This document shows, one piece after another, positions 49,301-60,100 of a DNA stretch of 64,000 nt (positions are counted from its first letter, which is position 1; each line of letters begins with the position of its first letter). Made by a program: the position numbers and the translations under genes. Under the pieces are notes generated by a model. That model was not told the DNA's origin, ran no database searches, and saw only the letters and a program-made list of their open reading frames with translations. Source of the stretch: Diploscapter coronatus (Eukaryota; Nematoda; Chromadorea; Rhabditida; Rhabditidae). The DNA is taken from positions 62,519,201 through 62,583,200 of the forward strand of contig OZ038422.1 of the NCBI GenBank assembly GCA_964036155.1, in the 5' to 3' direction.

Positions 49301-49479
49301 CCTTCAAAATCAACACATTTTAGATTTGGTACCAAAATCGTCGGATGAAGGAGAAGAAGCGAGAAAAGGAACGTGCCTTCCGAGCCAAAACCGCTTGGGA
49401 CGGCTCGCCTCAAGCCTACGAGGAGCAGAAAGTGTTTGATCTGATCAAAGCCGACGGGAAGATCAGTCAAATTTTATGA
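46365..49479 (+). CDS. ceh-13: Hox transcription factor CEH-13 (labial/Hox1 group)
   Basis: Four exons join in phase: 46365-46471, 47354-47562, 48793-49016 and 49324-49479, encoding 231 residues. The N-terminus is rich in Tyr/Pro/Thr. A nematode form of the hexapeptide, NTYKWMH (91-97), ends exon 2. The homeodomain (135-194) has the labial-type block [20 protein letters not shown], then [39 protein letters not shown]. The lineage signature [15 protein letters not shown] makes the Hox1 call firm. CEH-13 is needed for anterior patterning in worm embryos. The first in-frame ATG after the acceptor CTTCTTGCAG (46180) is at 46365. Homeodomain position 49 is Tyr183 instead of the near-universal Phe. 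A foldback element sits in the intron that splits the recognition helix. The gene is head to head with lin-39. Confidence 0.95.
49030..49143. mobile_element. Foldback element in the homeodomain intron of ceh-13
   Basis: GGCAACTGGATAATTCGTCACC at the left and, on the other strand, GGCATTGTCATTTGGATAAT then TCGTCACTTCG at the right form the inverted repeat. GAAATAGTATAG and the CCCTATACCC centre recall family B. It begins only about 14 bases after the donor of exon 3. Confidence 0.6.
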
Positions 49480-51298
49480 GTTTCTCTAAAGTTATGAAAT
49501 TTTTATCTGCCTTACTCTCATGCAATTAATCGATAGCAGAGTGTCCATATTTTTGCATGAATTATCGACGATTTCAACTAGTTACGGACAAAATGATTAT
49601 TTTCTTGAAATCACCGAGATTCAATCAGTTCTGATAACAAAATTGCTCATATCCCCAGCGGGTTTCTCTATCTCAAAGGAATTCCTTTTGCCAAACTCTT
49701 CTTTTTATCCCTGATTTTGCATTTTCTCAAACTACGCACAATTTCTTATCGATTTTGCGTTGATCGAAGTCCTGTCAGTAACTCAAAAAGTGCATCATTT
49801 CGAAAGTCAAAGATAGCGAGTTTTTAGGCTGAATTACCGAAATTCCTCGTTTTTTTACGGTCGTCAAACCGGACTCGTCTAATTTCGAGTGACAGGCCTA
49901 TAGATATGGCGCGAAAGTCATCTCACCAAAAATGCAAAAACGCTTCCTCTCATTTCTCCCGTTTACTTTACTTCTACTTCTTACTTACAGTAACCAAACA
50001 TTCGACCTGTCCAAATTCTCACACCTTTCCTTCTTCATCGACACACAAAAAGCGTATTCTACCATTCTCTCTCGTCTGCCACACGCCTTATGAAAATATT
50101 TCATGTTGAAACGCAGAAATCACAAGGTCACATCGAATTTCACACCTAAGTTTGACAAAAAGGTGCGTGGAATTTCATATCAAAATATTAAATGATCATC
50201 ACTACCTGAAATTTCACGCATTCAAAATTATTTATTTTCCCTGAATTTTATAGCTGTAATTCTAGCTTTAGATGATTGTAGAGTTGCATGAAAGCGCTGA
50301 ATATTTTCAAAAAATGTCTACATAACTGTCCAGCGCAATCATTATTTGCAGTTTACAAATTGAAATAAAATTTTATCTTCAGTATGTGTTATAAGTTATG
50401 CATGTTTTCGTACTAATTATTTTCTATGTGAAAACGAATTTACCGAATTTTGCGATATAATATTGCTAAAGAGATGTGCAGCTGCATGTGTAAGGCGGGG
50501 ATAAAGGACTTGTCAAAATCCAAAGGGAAGAAGAGACACAAAGAAAGGCATCTAACTGACAGGAGTGAGGGGATCATGGACATGCCTGGGATAAAGGGGA
50601 GCCGACAAAGAGGGCATAAAGCAGAAACAGAAATACTGGCAACCCAAAATAATATCTCAGACAGTATTCTAGAACTATTCTTTACCATTAGGTCAGAAAC
50701 GTCTTTTCTTCTCCAACTTTTGCACACTATTTCTAAAGGTAAAAGAGAAATAGCATAAAGGCGATAGAGAAGGAAACGAGTTTTCTTAACGTTAGAGATA
50801 TGGATAAAGGGTCAATCTTCTATAGAGAAAGTTTGGGGTGCTCGACTGTGTAAACATGCCCAGGTTACCTAATCGCCAGAGTGTAATCAAACATAGGCAA
50901 TAGCCGCTTAGCGAAGAAGATAAAAAGGATCGACTTTACGGATTACGGTAATCGAGTTTGCACAGAGCTGCATTACAATACGGTCATTATGATGGATTGT
51001 TGTCAGAAAGTAAAGCAAAGAAACTGATACAAGGTAAATAAAAAAAAACTTTAGATATTTTGAAAAAAATCTGTCGGCACATTTCAAAGCCAATAAATAC
51101 CAAAGCATTTCCAGAAGCACAGATGCGATTATCCGGGTATTGCCTCTGAATAAGATCCGTGACACTTCGGGGCATAACCGGGTGCTCATCAAGATAAATC
51201 GCTAAACGAAGAAAATCTCGAAAAAAAAAGATCATAACAAAATTTCTGGGTACAACTAAAACTCCTGTTATGTGTTGTTATTCTTTTTATGCTAATCT

Positions 51299-51453
51299 GG
51301 GGTGAGACCCAAATAGATTTACGAATTCGTAAATCGTAAAATTCACGAGTTTAGTAAGTTAAATTACTAACTCATTTACGAACTTGTAAAGGCGATTTAC
51401 GAGGTCGTGAATCGAATTACGAGTTCGTAATTGTCACTTGGGTCTCAGCCCTG
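51299..51453. mobile_element. Foldback element with internal TTTACGA/TCGTAAA words
   Basis: The ends GGGGTGAGACCCAAATAG and, on the other strand, AGGGCTGAGACCCAAGTG form the terminal inverted repeat. Between them the short palindrome ATTTACGAATTCGTAAAT and at least five relatives (CATTTACGAA, GATTTACGAG, AATTACGAGTTCGTAATT) recur on both strands, so the interior can fold in several registers. Confidence 0.75.
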
Positions 51454-52702
51454 AATTCTTGCAGATTTTTAACATAATTTTTGTATTCAGCTGGTAGCAA
51501 TAGATAAGTGGATTATGGTGATGATAAGTAGATATTGATATCTCTTGTTGAAGAAAGAAAGGGCGAGAAGAAATGGGTAGCCTCCTCTCCTCCTAAAATA
51601 TGCGCCGGCGGGTGCCTTTGAAGTGTTGAGAGTAACAACTCGTTGACTGACGGTATCTTTGCATCTTAACGACTCTCTCAGATCCCGGCACTATTTCCCC
51701 TCCCTTATCTCTTGCTGTAATGCGCCAACTCTGGGTATAATGAGATTAAGACAAGAGAGGCTAAGAAGACTTCTCACTTCGCCACTCTTTAACCCGCAAT
51801 ATAATCCAATAAAAGAGATTATTATTATAGGGTCCAGCGGTCAGAAACGACGGACAGCATAAATAAAGAAGAGGTGGCCAATATTCGTGGAAGTAATTAG
51901 AATTGTAGCCCACAAACATAATTCTCCAAATTCTACGTTGAGATTTGATCGTCTTCGATCAGAAATCTTATGACAAAACATACATGCTAATGTTGGTATC
52001 TAAGAACTTATCGAATTGTCAAATAGATTCACATGCTTTGCTTGATTTATAAACAAACAATTCGATGAAAGGCATTTTTTATTGATTGAATTGCAAGGAA
52101 GCTCTCGGATGGTGCGTTTCGAGGGCGCATTCATTAAGATCGTCCTACAAGGGAACCTTTTTAGGATCCCGTGGAATTTCGGAATGAAAGTGCAGACTCA
52201 TTTGAAAGAGGATAAAGTTATAAGTCGACTCATGTAACTTTTTCAACAAAAATGAATATCCACAGCAGGTGGCTTAATTTACAAAACCGATTTGTTTGTA
52301 TAGAGAAATGCACGTTTGCTAATTTCTGCAATATCCTTTGTACTACAGAGCTTGTTAAAAAATAAGACCTTTTCCATTTTTGTTGAAAAGTTTCATGAAC
52401 CGACGCAGAATTTTATGCTCTTTCAAATGAATCTGAGCTCTCGCTCCGAAACTGAGATTCTAAAAAGATCCCCTTGTAAGATTCAAAATTTTCAACAACA
52501 AAGAAGGTTAACCCTACAATCTTTCCGATTTCCAAAATGACTTGTCTGTGGGAAGATTTCAGAAACCCGTTGCGGATTTTCTAAATTCACAATTTTCGGA
52601 TATTTCAAAATTCCCAGTTTACCGCGATATTCTTCAGCGAGTTCTCTCGGTCCCTGTCAACTACCGCTAAGGTTCTGATAAGGTGATCCGCAGGGTTGTA
52701 AT

Positions 52703-52767
52703 ACTCTGCGTATTGGGTCATGAGCCATAATGGGACACATTATGGCCCATGCCCCAATACGCAGAGT
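52703..52767. repeat. Near-perfect palindrome, family C copy 2
   Basis: The left arm ACTCTGCGTATTGGGTCATG then AGCCATAATG, and the right arm in complement, ACTCTGCGTATTGGGGCATG then GGCCATAATG, differ at two positions around a five-base centre. The arm start matches the perfect palindrome in cox-6B intron 2 (14394-14445). Confidence 0.85.
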
Positions 52768-52784
52768 TTTAGCTATATTCAAAT

Positions 52785-53580
52785 GGATTCTGGAACGACT
52801 ATTTTGTAAGATTAAGTTTAATCTGTAAAAATACGAATGCCGCAAATTCTCTAATAGAATCTTTTAGTTTTGAGAGGTTGAACACTAAAAGCCCCAAATG
52901 CATCTATTACAGATTTTACGGTGTGGAATATTTTAGTTAGAAATAACTAGAAAGTGGAAGGCAAGAGAGAATAGGTATGATCAGATTTGGGAGATTTGGC
53001 CCGATATTAGATTCATTATTGTTTACTTCCCTCTCACATTCTGATTTTTGACGAATAATCAAAAAACACTGGCAATTGCATTTCCCATCAAAAGTAACTC
53101 ATCGGGTCGAATATTTTCAAGTCTGTGTATAATATGCTTTAGTAAATGAAATCTTCTAATCAGGAAGAGGAGAGAAAGAATTAAATTTTTAAAGAAATAT
53201 CATTCTTAAGTAGTAAAGGCACATGAAAATAGCTCAAAAACTATCACGCATCCTATAAGAAATCTTCTAAAACCATATTCAATATTTAGTGCACATTTCC
53301 TACTCCCTATGACTGCGAAACGGACGAACGGACTACCGCGACATGCCCTCCTTGATTTCCTTCTTATCTGATATTTCATTTTTCAAATGAAAATTGTGAA
53401 TAAAAATTTTCATTGTTATCAAAAAGTGCTAAATGAAAACAAATCGAAAGCTATGGTTCACTAATAAAGTTCTTTAACACTCTTCAGAGAAGTCAGATCA
53501 ATTTGATTCTTATTTCTTAGATGAGTATCGACAGATGAAACTGGGCATGCGTGCTTTACTCTCTTGAAATTCAAACTGCG
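52785..53580 (+). repeat. Interspersed 0.8 kb repeat, copy 1
   Basis: The segment runs from GGATTCTGGAACGAC to GAAATTCAAACTGCG and matches 62121-62760 in the same orientation at high identity along most of its length. This copy holds about 160 bases (near 53010-53200) that copy 2 lacks. No coding potential is seen, and the copies lack obvious inverted ends. Confidence 0.85.
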
Positions 53581-54583
53581 AATGAATGACGAGGCGAGAA
53601 TCATAGTATTTCGCAAAGAGAACTAAACTTGAAATACCCTATTAATGCATGTGTAACACATTTCTATCATCGCTTAAATTTGATTCAAATTCCTCATTGG
53701 AATGTTTGATGAAATGCAATTATTTCATAGGAACTACATAGATTTGAACTTAATGCTCAGGGCGAATGTCTCAAATTTAAATTGATTTTCTTCATAATCA
53801 TGAGTTGATATTCTTCCAAGGCGTTAGATAACTTCTATCCCTGAGCTCAGGACGTATTTCGGTAGACGAAACTGGCAACGAATTAGTGCCCACTTGCATT
53901 TTTTTTTACGAAAAACGGATAGCACCAGAAGAATCAGTGTGAAAAACTGTATAAGACATGTGAAAATCAGCCAAATCGACGGAGCCCTATTCCGCATTCC
54001 TTCCTTATGACTTTGATTTTTCCTGACATCCACTCTTAAATAGGTAAATAGTCCATCGATTATGGCATATATTTCACCTGTGATATAAGTACTTCTAATA
54101 TCAGGTCTCGACAGCCACGTTCGGATATGCCTAGTTGGGTTATGGGGCACGACTGGGATTGGTCATTTAGAAAAATAAAAAATTTCCTACTTTCAAAAAA
54201 TCTTTAAAAATGATGTAGGCATATTTTCGCGAAAATTTGCGAAATAGGCTCAAATTTTGGAGATTTTTAATTGGAACTTCGTGCATCTCTCCTTACCAAA
54301 TCACCCTTTCCTTCCCTTGTAGCAACAATCCATCATCATATCCGAACTATTCATTGTGTGAAATGTCTGCGATTCCAAGAAGTTAATTTTACGATTAAAA
54401 GTGAATACTTGGCTAGAATTAGTCCCATCAATTCGTTACTTGCAAATGTCTCATTTGAAATAAATTTTTGAATTTACGCATCTTAAAGAACGACGACCAA
54501 GAAAGAATTATTTCATATCATCATTAATTGAATCGTGTTTCATAAATATATTGAAATTTGTATCTTTCTGGTAGAACATGAAT

Positions 54584-55114
54584 TTGTCAGAAAATCAAAT
54601 CATAAATTCTATTTTTCGGCGAAAGACTACCCCTTTCAACTTCTCTACCGTGCTATCTCGTTTGAGCACCGAAACAACTAGGAGATTCTGTTTCTTTTCG
54701 TCTCTCTGAAATAGACTTTCCATGTCAATTTTCACGTAGGAGGGACGTCGCATGAATAATTAACCATCACATCTGACGTCTTTCAGTGATAGATTTTTGC
54801 AGACAGTCAGAAAAGATGACAATTGTCAGATCTTGCATCCATCAATCGATACGAGATTTAAAAAATAGAAATAAAAAGTATACGATATAATGCGGCTATT
54901 TTTTATCAGAATTTACAAGAGAAATTAATACATTACATTCAGAGATGTAATTCCATTACTTATTGGCAAGTCGTTTGGCTCTCAAGCATTTATATACCGT
55001 CAGTCGATTAGACAGAATTAGTTTCTGGATTTTGCCTGTTCCTATCCGCTAGATGTGTGTTGTTCATTTTTGTCTTCATATTTTACTATCTTCCCTTATG
55101 AAATAGTATCTAAG
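54584..55114 (+). repeat. Direct repeat pair, copy 1
   Basis: About 530 bases beginning TTGTCAGAAAATCAAATC match 55764-56300 in the same orientation with only scattered differences; the two starts are 1.18 kb apart. The segment contains GTGCTATCTCGTTTGAGCAC, a short hairpin-capable stretch. No reading frame is preserved. Confidence 0.88.
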
Positions 55115-55763
55115 TGGAGATCAACGAATAAATCTGCTGATAGATTAATAAAGTGAAATCTCTCGTCATTCTGTCCTCCTTTATCTTCTTGTTATTTAAG
55201 AAATTCTAAAAAATCTAACCGCGATCTCAAATTTTTATCTTTTAGGAAAAAAATGTCAGCCTAACAAAGTGATAGCGTCAAGGAGAGGCGTTACTGAATT
55301 CTACGAAATAGTGTGGATAAGATATAGAAACGGAGATAATAGTGACGATAAAGAGGAAATATGGCATTGATGAGATGGAAATAGATATGAAGACAAATCA
55401 ATTATCCCGACTTTCAGCTGGAACAGAAAACTAGAGAAGAGTGGGTCTTCCAAATTGATTTTTTATAGGAAGTAGATGAGTGAGAGATTGCGCAATAATA
55501 TTTTGGCTTAAGAGGTCTACAAAATGAATCCGACTTGAACTCTGCCTGAGTCGGAATAAAATGGAATTAATTTGCCAGTCTCTCCATTTATAAATAATAT
55601 CGTATTTCTCCTTCTTTATCATCAAAAAGCGGACATTATTTGACGATAAAATTGAAGAAATACGACTATTAAAAATTCATTATTTCATGGTTTAAAATGT
55701 TACAGCTCAATTTTATTGTTAAAATTTATTTTCCTGGTGAAAATGTGACCAAGTTTGCGACTC

Positions 55764-56300
55764 TTGTCAGAAAACCAAATCATAAATTCTATTTTTCGGC
55801 GAAAGATTATCCTTTTCAACTTCTCTACCGTGCTATCTCGTTTGAGCACCGAAACAACTAGGAGATTCTGTTTCTTTTCGTCTCTCTGAAATAGGCTTTC
55901 CATGTCAATTTTCACGTAGGAGGGACGTCGCATGAATAATTAACCATCACATCTGACGTCTCTTTCAGTGATAGATTTTGCAGACAGTCAGAAAAGATGA
56001 CAATTGTCAGATTTCGCATTCATCAATCATCAATCGATACGAGATTTAAAAAATAGAAATAAAAAATATATGATATAATGCGGCTATGTTTATCAGAATT
56101 TACAAGAGAAATTAGTACATTACATTCAGAGATGTAATTCCATTACTTATTGGCAAGTCGTTTGGTTCTCAAGCATTCATATACCGTCGGTCGATTAGAC
56201 AGAATTAGTTTCTGGATTTTGCCTGTTTCTATCCGATACATGTGCATTGTTCACTTTTCTTCATACTTTGCAAGTCTTCCCTTGTAAAATGGTTTTTAAG
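55764..56300 (+). repeat. Direct repeat pair, copy 2
   Basis: Second copy of the 54584-55114 segment. It differs by single-base changes and small indels, for example a TCAATCATCAATCG duplication. It ends about 820 bases before the start of the astacin-like gene, so it may be part of that gene's upstream region. Confidence 0.88.
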
Positions 56301-57117
56301 AAGCAAAAACTATCACAGAGAAATCTCATCGATAATAAGAAACGACATCAGACATCATTCAATGGGTTGTGTGCTAAATGTGGTATGCAAATAAGGTGTG
56401 GTGCAATAAGTGAAATTTTGCTGACTGTCAGACGGACTAATCGCCGACAATGATGAAATGAATAAATTTTGGCCGATCTATTGCCTCTCTTCACGTGAAT
56501 GTTGAATTGCGTGTATGATTGTAATGCAGACATCACTCGTGTCATCTCAACTTTGCCGATATTCGTTTTGTTGGTCGGATTAATAAGTATCATCGAAACA
56601 TTTTCGAGCCCGATATAAAAATTCCTATGAGACTGTTGTCAATATCAGTCTACGCAACCTACAGGCAGGAATACCGTCGTATTGTAAAGCGAGAATTGTT
56701 CACCACTTCTCGGAGTGGGGCGAAATTCTGACGCTTTATCAATATCTTTTTTATATATCATATTTGCTAGAAGGCTTCGCTCGTGACTGTCGCGTCTAGA
56801 GATCTCTTTCTCAGAAAAATCTCGCATCTACCTCTTTGACATTGTCACTTTTGGTTATGTGGTATAACCCATAATTAGGGCCCGCAAGTGATTTTTCGAA
56901 ATTAAGAGTTCCGTTTTGAATCAGGCTGGTTCTGAGAAGAATTAAACAATTTTTCTTTTTCCAAACCGATGTTTCTATAGAAAACTGCGCATTACGTGCT
57001 TTTGAGAATAGCGACTTTCGAACGAATTGTCGTCGACCGTTTTGTTTGTTCTAAAATATGCAGGAGAATGAAAACTATTGTCAATTTCTAGGCATTTTAT
57101 GATAAACAATAATTCAG

Positions 57118-60100
57118 ATGCGTCAAACTTTCGGATATTCAATTGCTTCCAAACTTCTGTTGCTCTTCCTGATTGCCAACATCTCTGCCGACGAGAGACT
57201 CAAGCGACAGGCTGGTATTACGATTAGGAAATGGGGACTGAATAACGTTTACTATTATTTCGATCCAAGTCTAAGTGAGTAATTTCTTTTTTTCGTCTTA
57301 AATTAGAGTCAAAAACATCATAATTTCAGCAACAGCACAACAGACATTAGCTAACCGAGTCATGAAGTCAATCATCCAGCCATCGACTTGCATATCCTTC
57401 GTGGTGAATGCGACTGCGAGAAATAGAGTAAAAGTGAGCCGATATTATATTCGTCATTAAACAAATAATAATAATAATAATAATCCAGATCGTAAGCGAC
57501 CCGACAATTGACTTTTGCGAATCGTCGAATGTCGGCTGCAAAGGCGGGGAACAGACAGTAACTATGGGGTCCAAATGCATATACGTTAGTCATTGATTAC
57601 GTTCTCTTTGAAATATAAAAACCGTAATCTTCTAGCAGAGGTGTTCGTAGAGTGAAATTTAAATTTTTCGAAGACAAAAACAAAGCTTCGAACATCCCTG
57701 CTTGATAATTTGATAATAACTAGTAAACAAGAGCAAAAACGTTCAATCTTCCCAATCTCTGCTTTAAAAATTTCTTGTAATGCAATCTAATTCATAGTTT
57801 GGTTTCAGGACGGTGCTTTTGCGAAAGCGATATTCCATGTGCTTGGCTTCTACACAATGGAGCGCAGAAGCGATAGAGACAATTTCGTCAATATAAATTC
57901 GAATTCTGTCAATGTCTTTCAATGGTAAAATATTTACTCAAATGGATTTGCTATTTTCAGCCTGCAATGACTGATGGTCTTGCGATGATAAATTCGACTT
58001 ATTCTACAAATCTTCTTGGCTACAATTTTGGCTCCGTCATCCATTCGGCATATGATATGTAGGCAATTTTATGAAAAGATTATTATCAAGCGAAATACGT
58101 GAAGGTTTGTATACGAAGGTTCGACTGATTATCCAATTCTGCCCAAAGACAATGCATACTTCTACACAATGGGAGGTCCGATTGTCACTAGCTATGAATT
58201 GAACATGCTAAATCAATTCTACTACTGCAATAGTGAGTGTCAATGTGAGCAGATCAAGTCTTCACAATCCCAATTTAGACAGCTGTCCAAATCCCACGGT
58301 CACATGCACTAACTCGGGCACCCTGAATACTCGTTCATGCAACACATGCAATTGCCCTCTCGGGCATGCTGGAACGACCTGCAATACACGGGTAGGATGT
58401 TGTTGAGATTATGAAATCCAGATGTATGATCTGCTTAAAGATATCTTTCATCAAGTAGTGCTTAAAAGAGAATGGTGATAATCGTCGTCTATTGCCACCC
58501 AACTTTTCGAGATTCTAAAACTCAAATACAATGATTTGTCTAACCTAACAGTCCATCTTCTATTTCCTTTCAGCCCACTGACGGAGGTCAACAATTGACT
58601 GCCACAACTTCGTGGACATCCTTAACAGTCACCATCACTGGAAGTGCATCACTCGCAGAACCTGGACCATATTCCACAAAGACATACTGGATTGTGGTGT
58701 GTTAATCAGGCTCGCCATTTTACAGCATATAAACTTTATTTTTTCGTTTAGAAGCCCGCAGGTTATTCCTATGTGCAATTCCAGTATGTCAGCTTCTCAA
58801 GCACTCAAACGACATTCTCACCAGGCTGCAGAGATTTTGGACTCGAATTGAAATACCTATCGAATCAGCAGCTCGCAAATCCTCGGTAAACGACGTGGAT
58901 GAATGTTGTCAGGCATAATTTATCGATAATTCAGCGTGTGTTCTGATGCATGGAATGGTTTGTCTTCTTCAAGTCCTCTGGCCACCACTCCAATCGTTGC
59001 CTACACAAGCACAATCAGCGCCACGTTCGTGCTGCAATTCCGAGCCACTAATACTAATACTACCGATATAAAGCCGCCTCCTCCGCCTTTTCTACCCCCA
59101 AGTAGGTTTATAAATTATAATAGTTCATCAATCGCGAAATGATAAAACGGACGTTTTTACGAAAATCTCGCATCATACTCCTTCCCTCCCTGTGCCTTGC
59201 ATATATTTCACGCTCGTAATAGGGAGCAAAACGACGTAGTGGCTGTATCAGTTTTAACGATAGATGCTACAGATACAACTAGTTTAACATTTGAATTCAG
59301 CAACGTCTACAAGCACATCCACATCGACGTCTACAAGCACGTCCACACCCAGTACTGCAATCGATTGTTTCGCAAATGCAGCCCCATTAGCTCAATGTCG
59401 TAAGTCTTGACATTTTTTCAAGCCAACCATTTTATTATCAATTCAAGAGGAAGTCTATTGCCCGAGTCCATAAATTTCATGCACCTTTTTCGGAGGAATA
59501 ATTTTGTTTTCTGGAAAAACTACTGTATATGTTCCGAGAGCATATTCATTCATTAAGCTCGATTCAAATTCATACTTCAAATTTGTAGGAATAGTGTATG
59601 AATTACAAAGAAAGCGTTATTAATTCTTTTTAACTGAACTTAACTATCGGCACCAAATTTACATGAATAAATGCCAAATCGTTTTAATAAAATAGCATCA
59701 TCTTACTCTTCCTCAATAGTAATTCATTGTGCTTAAAAAATAAAAGAAAATCCCTTCTTCTTCAAATAAAAAAAAACGTTTTTCAAATCTAAATTCAACA
59801 ATTTCAGCTGCACAATGCCCTTCTGGGTGGGATTTTGTCAACGGAACATGTTATCAGGTGATCGCTGAATATCATTTTCGTTTTGTGAATCTCCTTTGTT
59901 AGTATTTTTGTTAAGTGTGTCTGTTTGTCTGTGCACACTTAGCTCTCGAATACTAAGCATGGTAGACCCAAATGTTATACATGGCTGGAAAGGTCTTTTC
60001 GTTCTGATGTGCAACGTAAAGAACCCGATAGATTTTGGTCCAAGAAATGGGTACTTTTATCCAAAAACCATTTTCTTACTTAACGAAGGTGTGAAAAAGA

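Larger units (their letters stand above)
49480..57117. other. Intergenic region rich in repeats between ceh-13 and the astacin-like gene
   Basis: I find no gene in this 7.6 kb. It contains a foldback element with TTTACGAA words, a family C palindrome, one copy of an interspersed 0.8 kb repeat and a pair of 0.53 kb direct repeats, all listed separately. Open frames here are short and show no domain. Confidence 0.6.
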
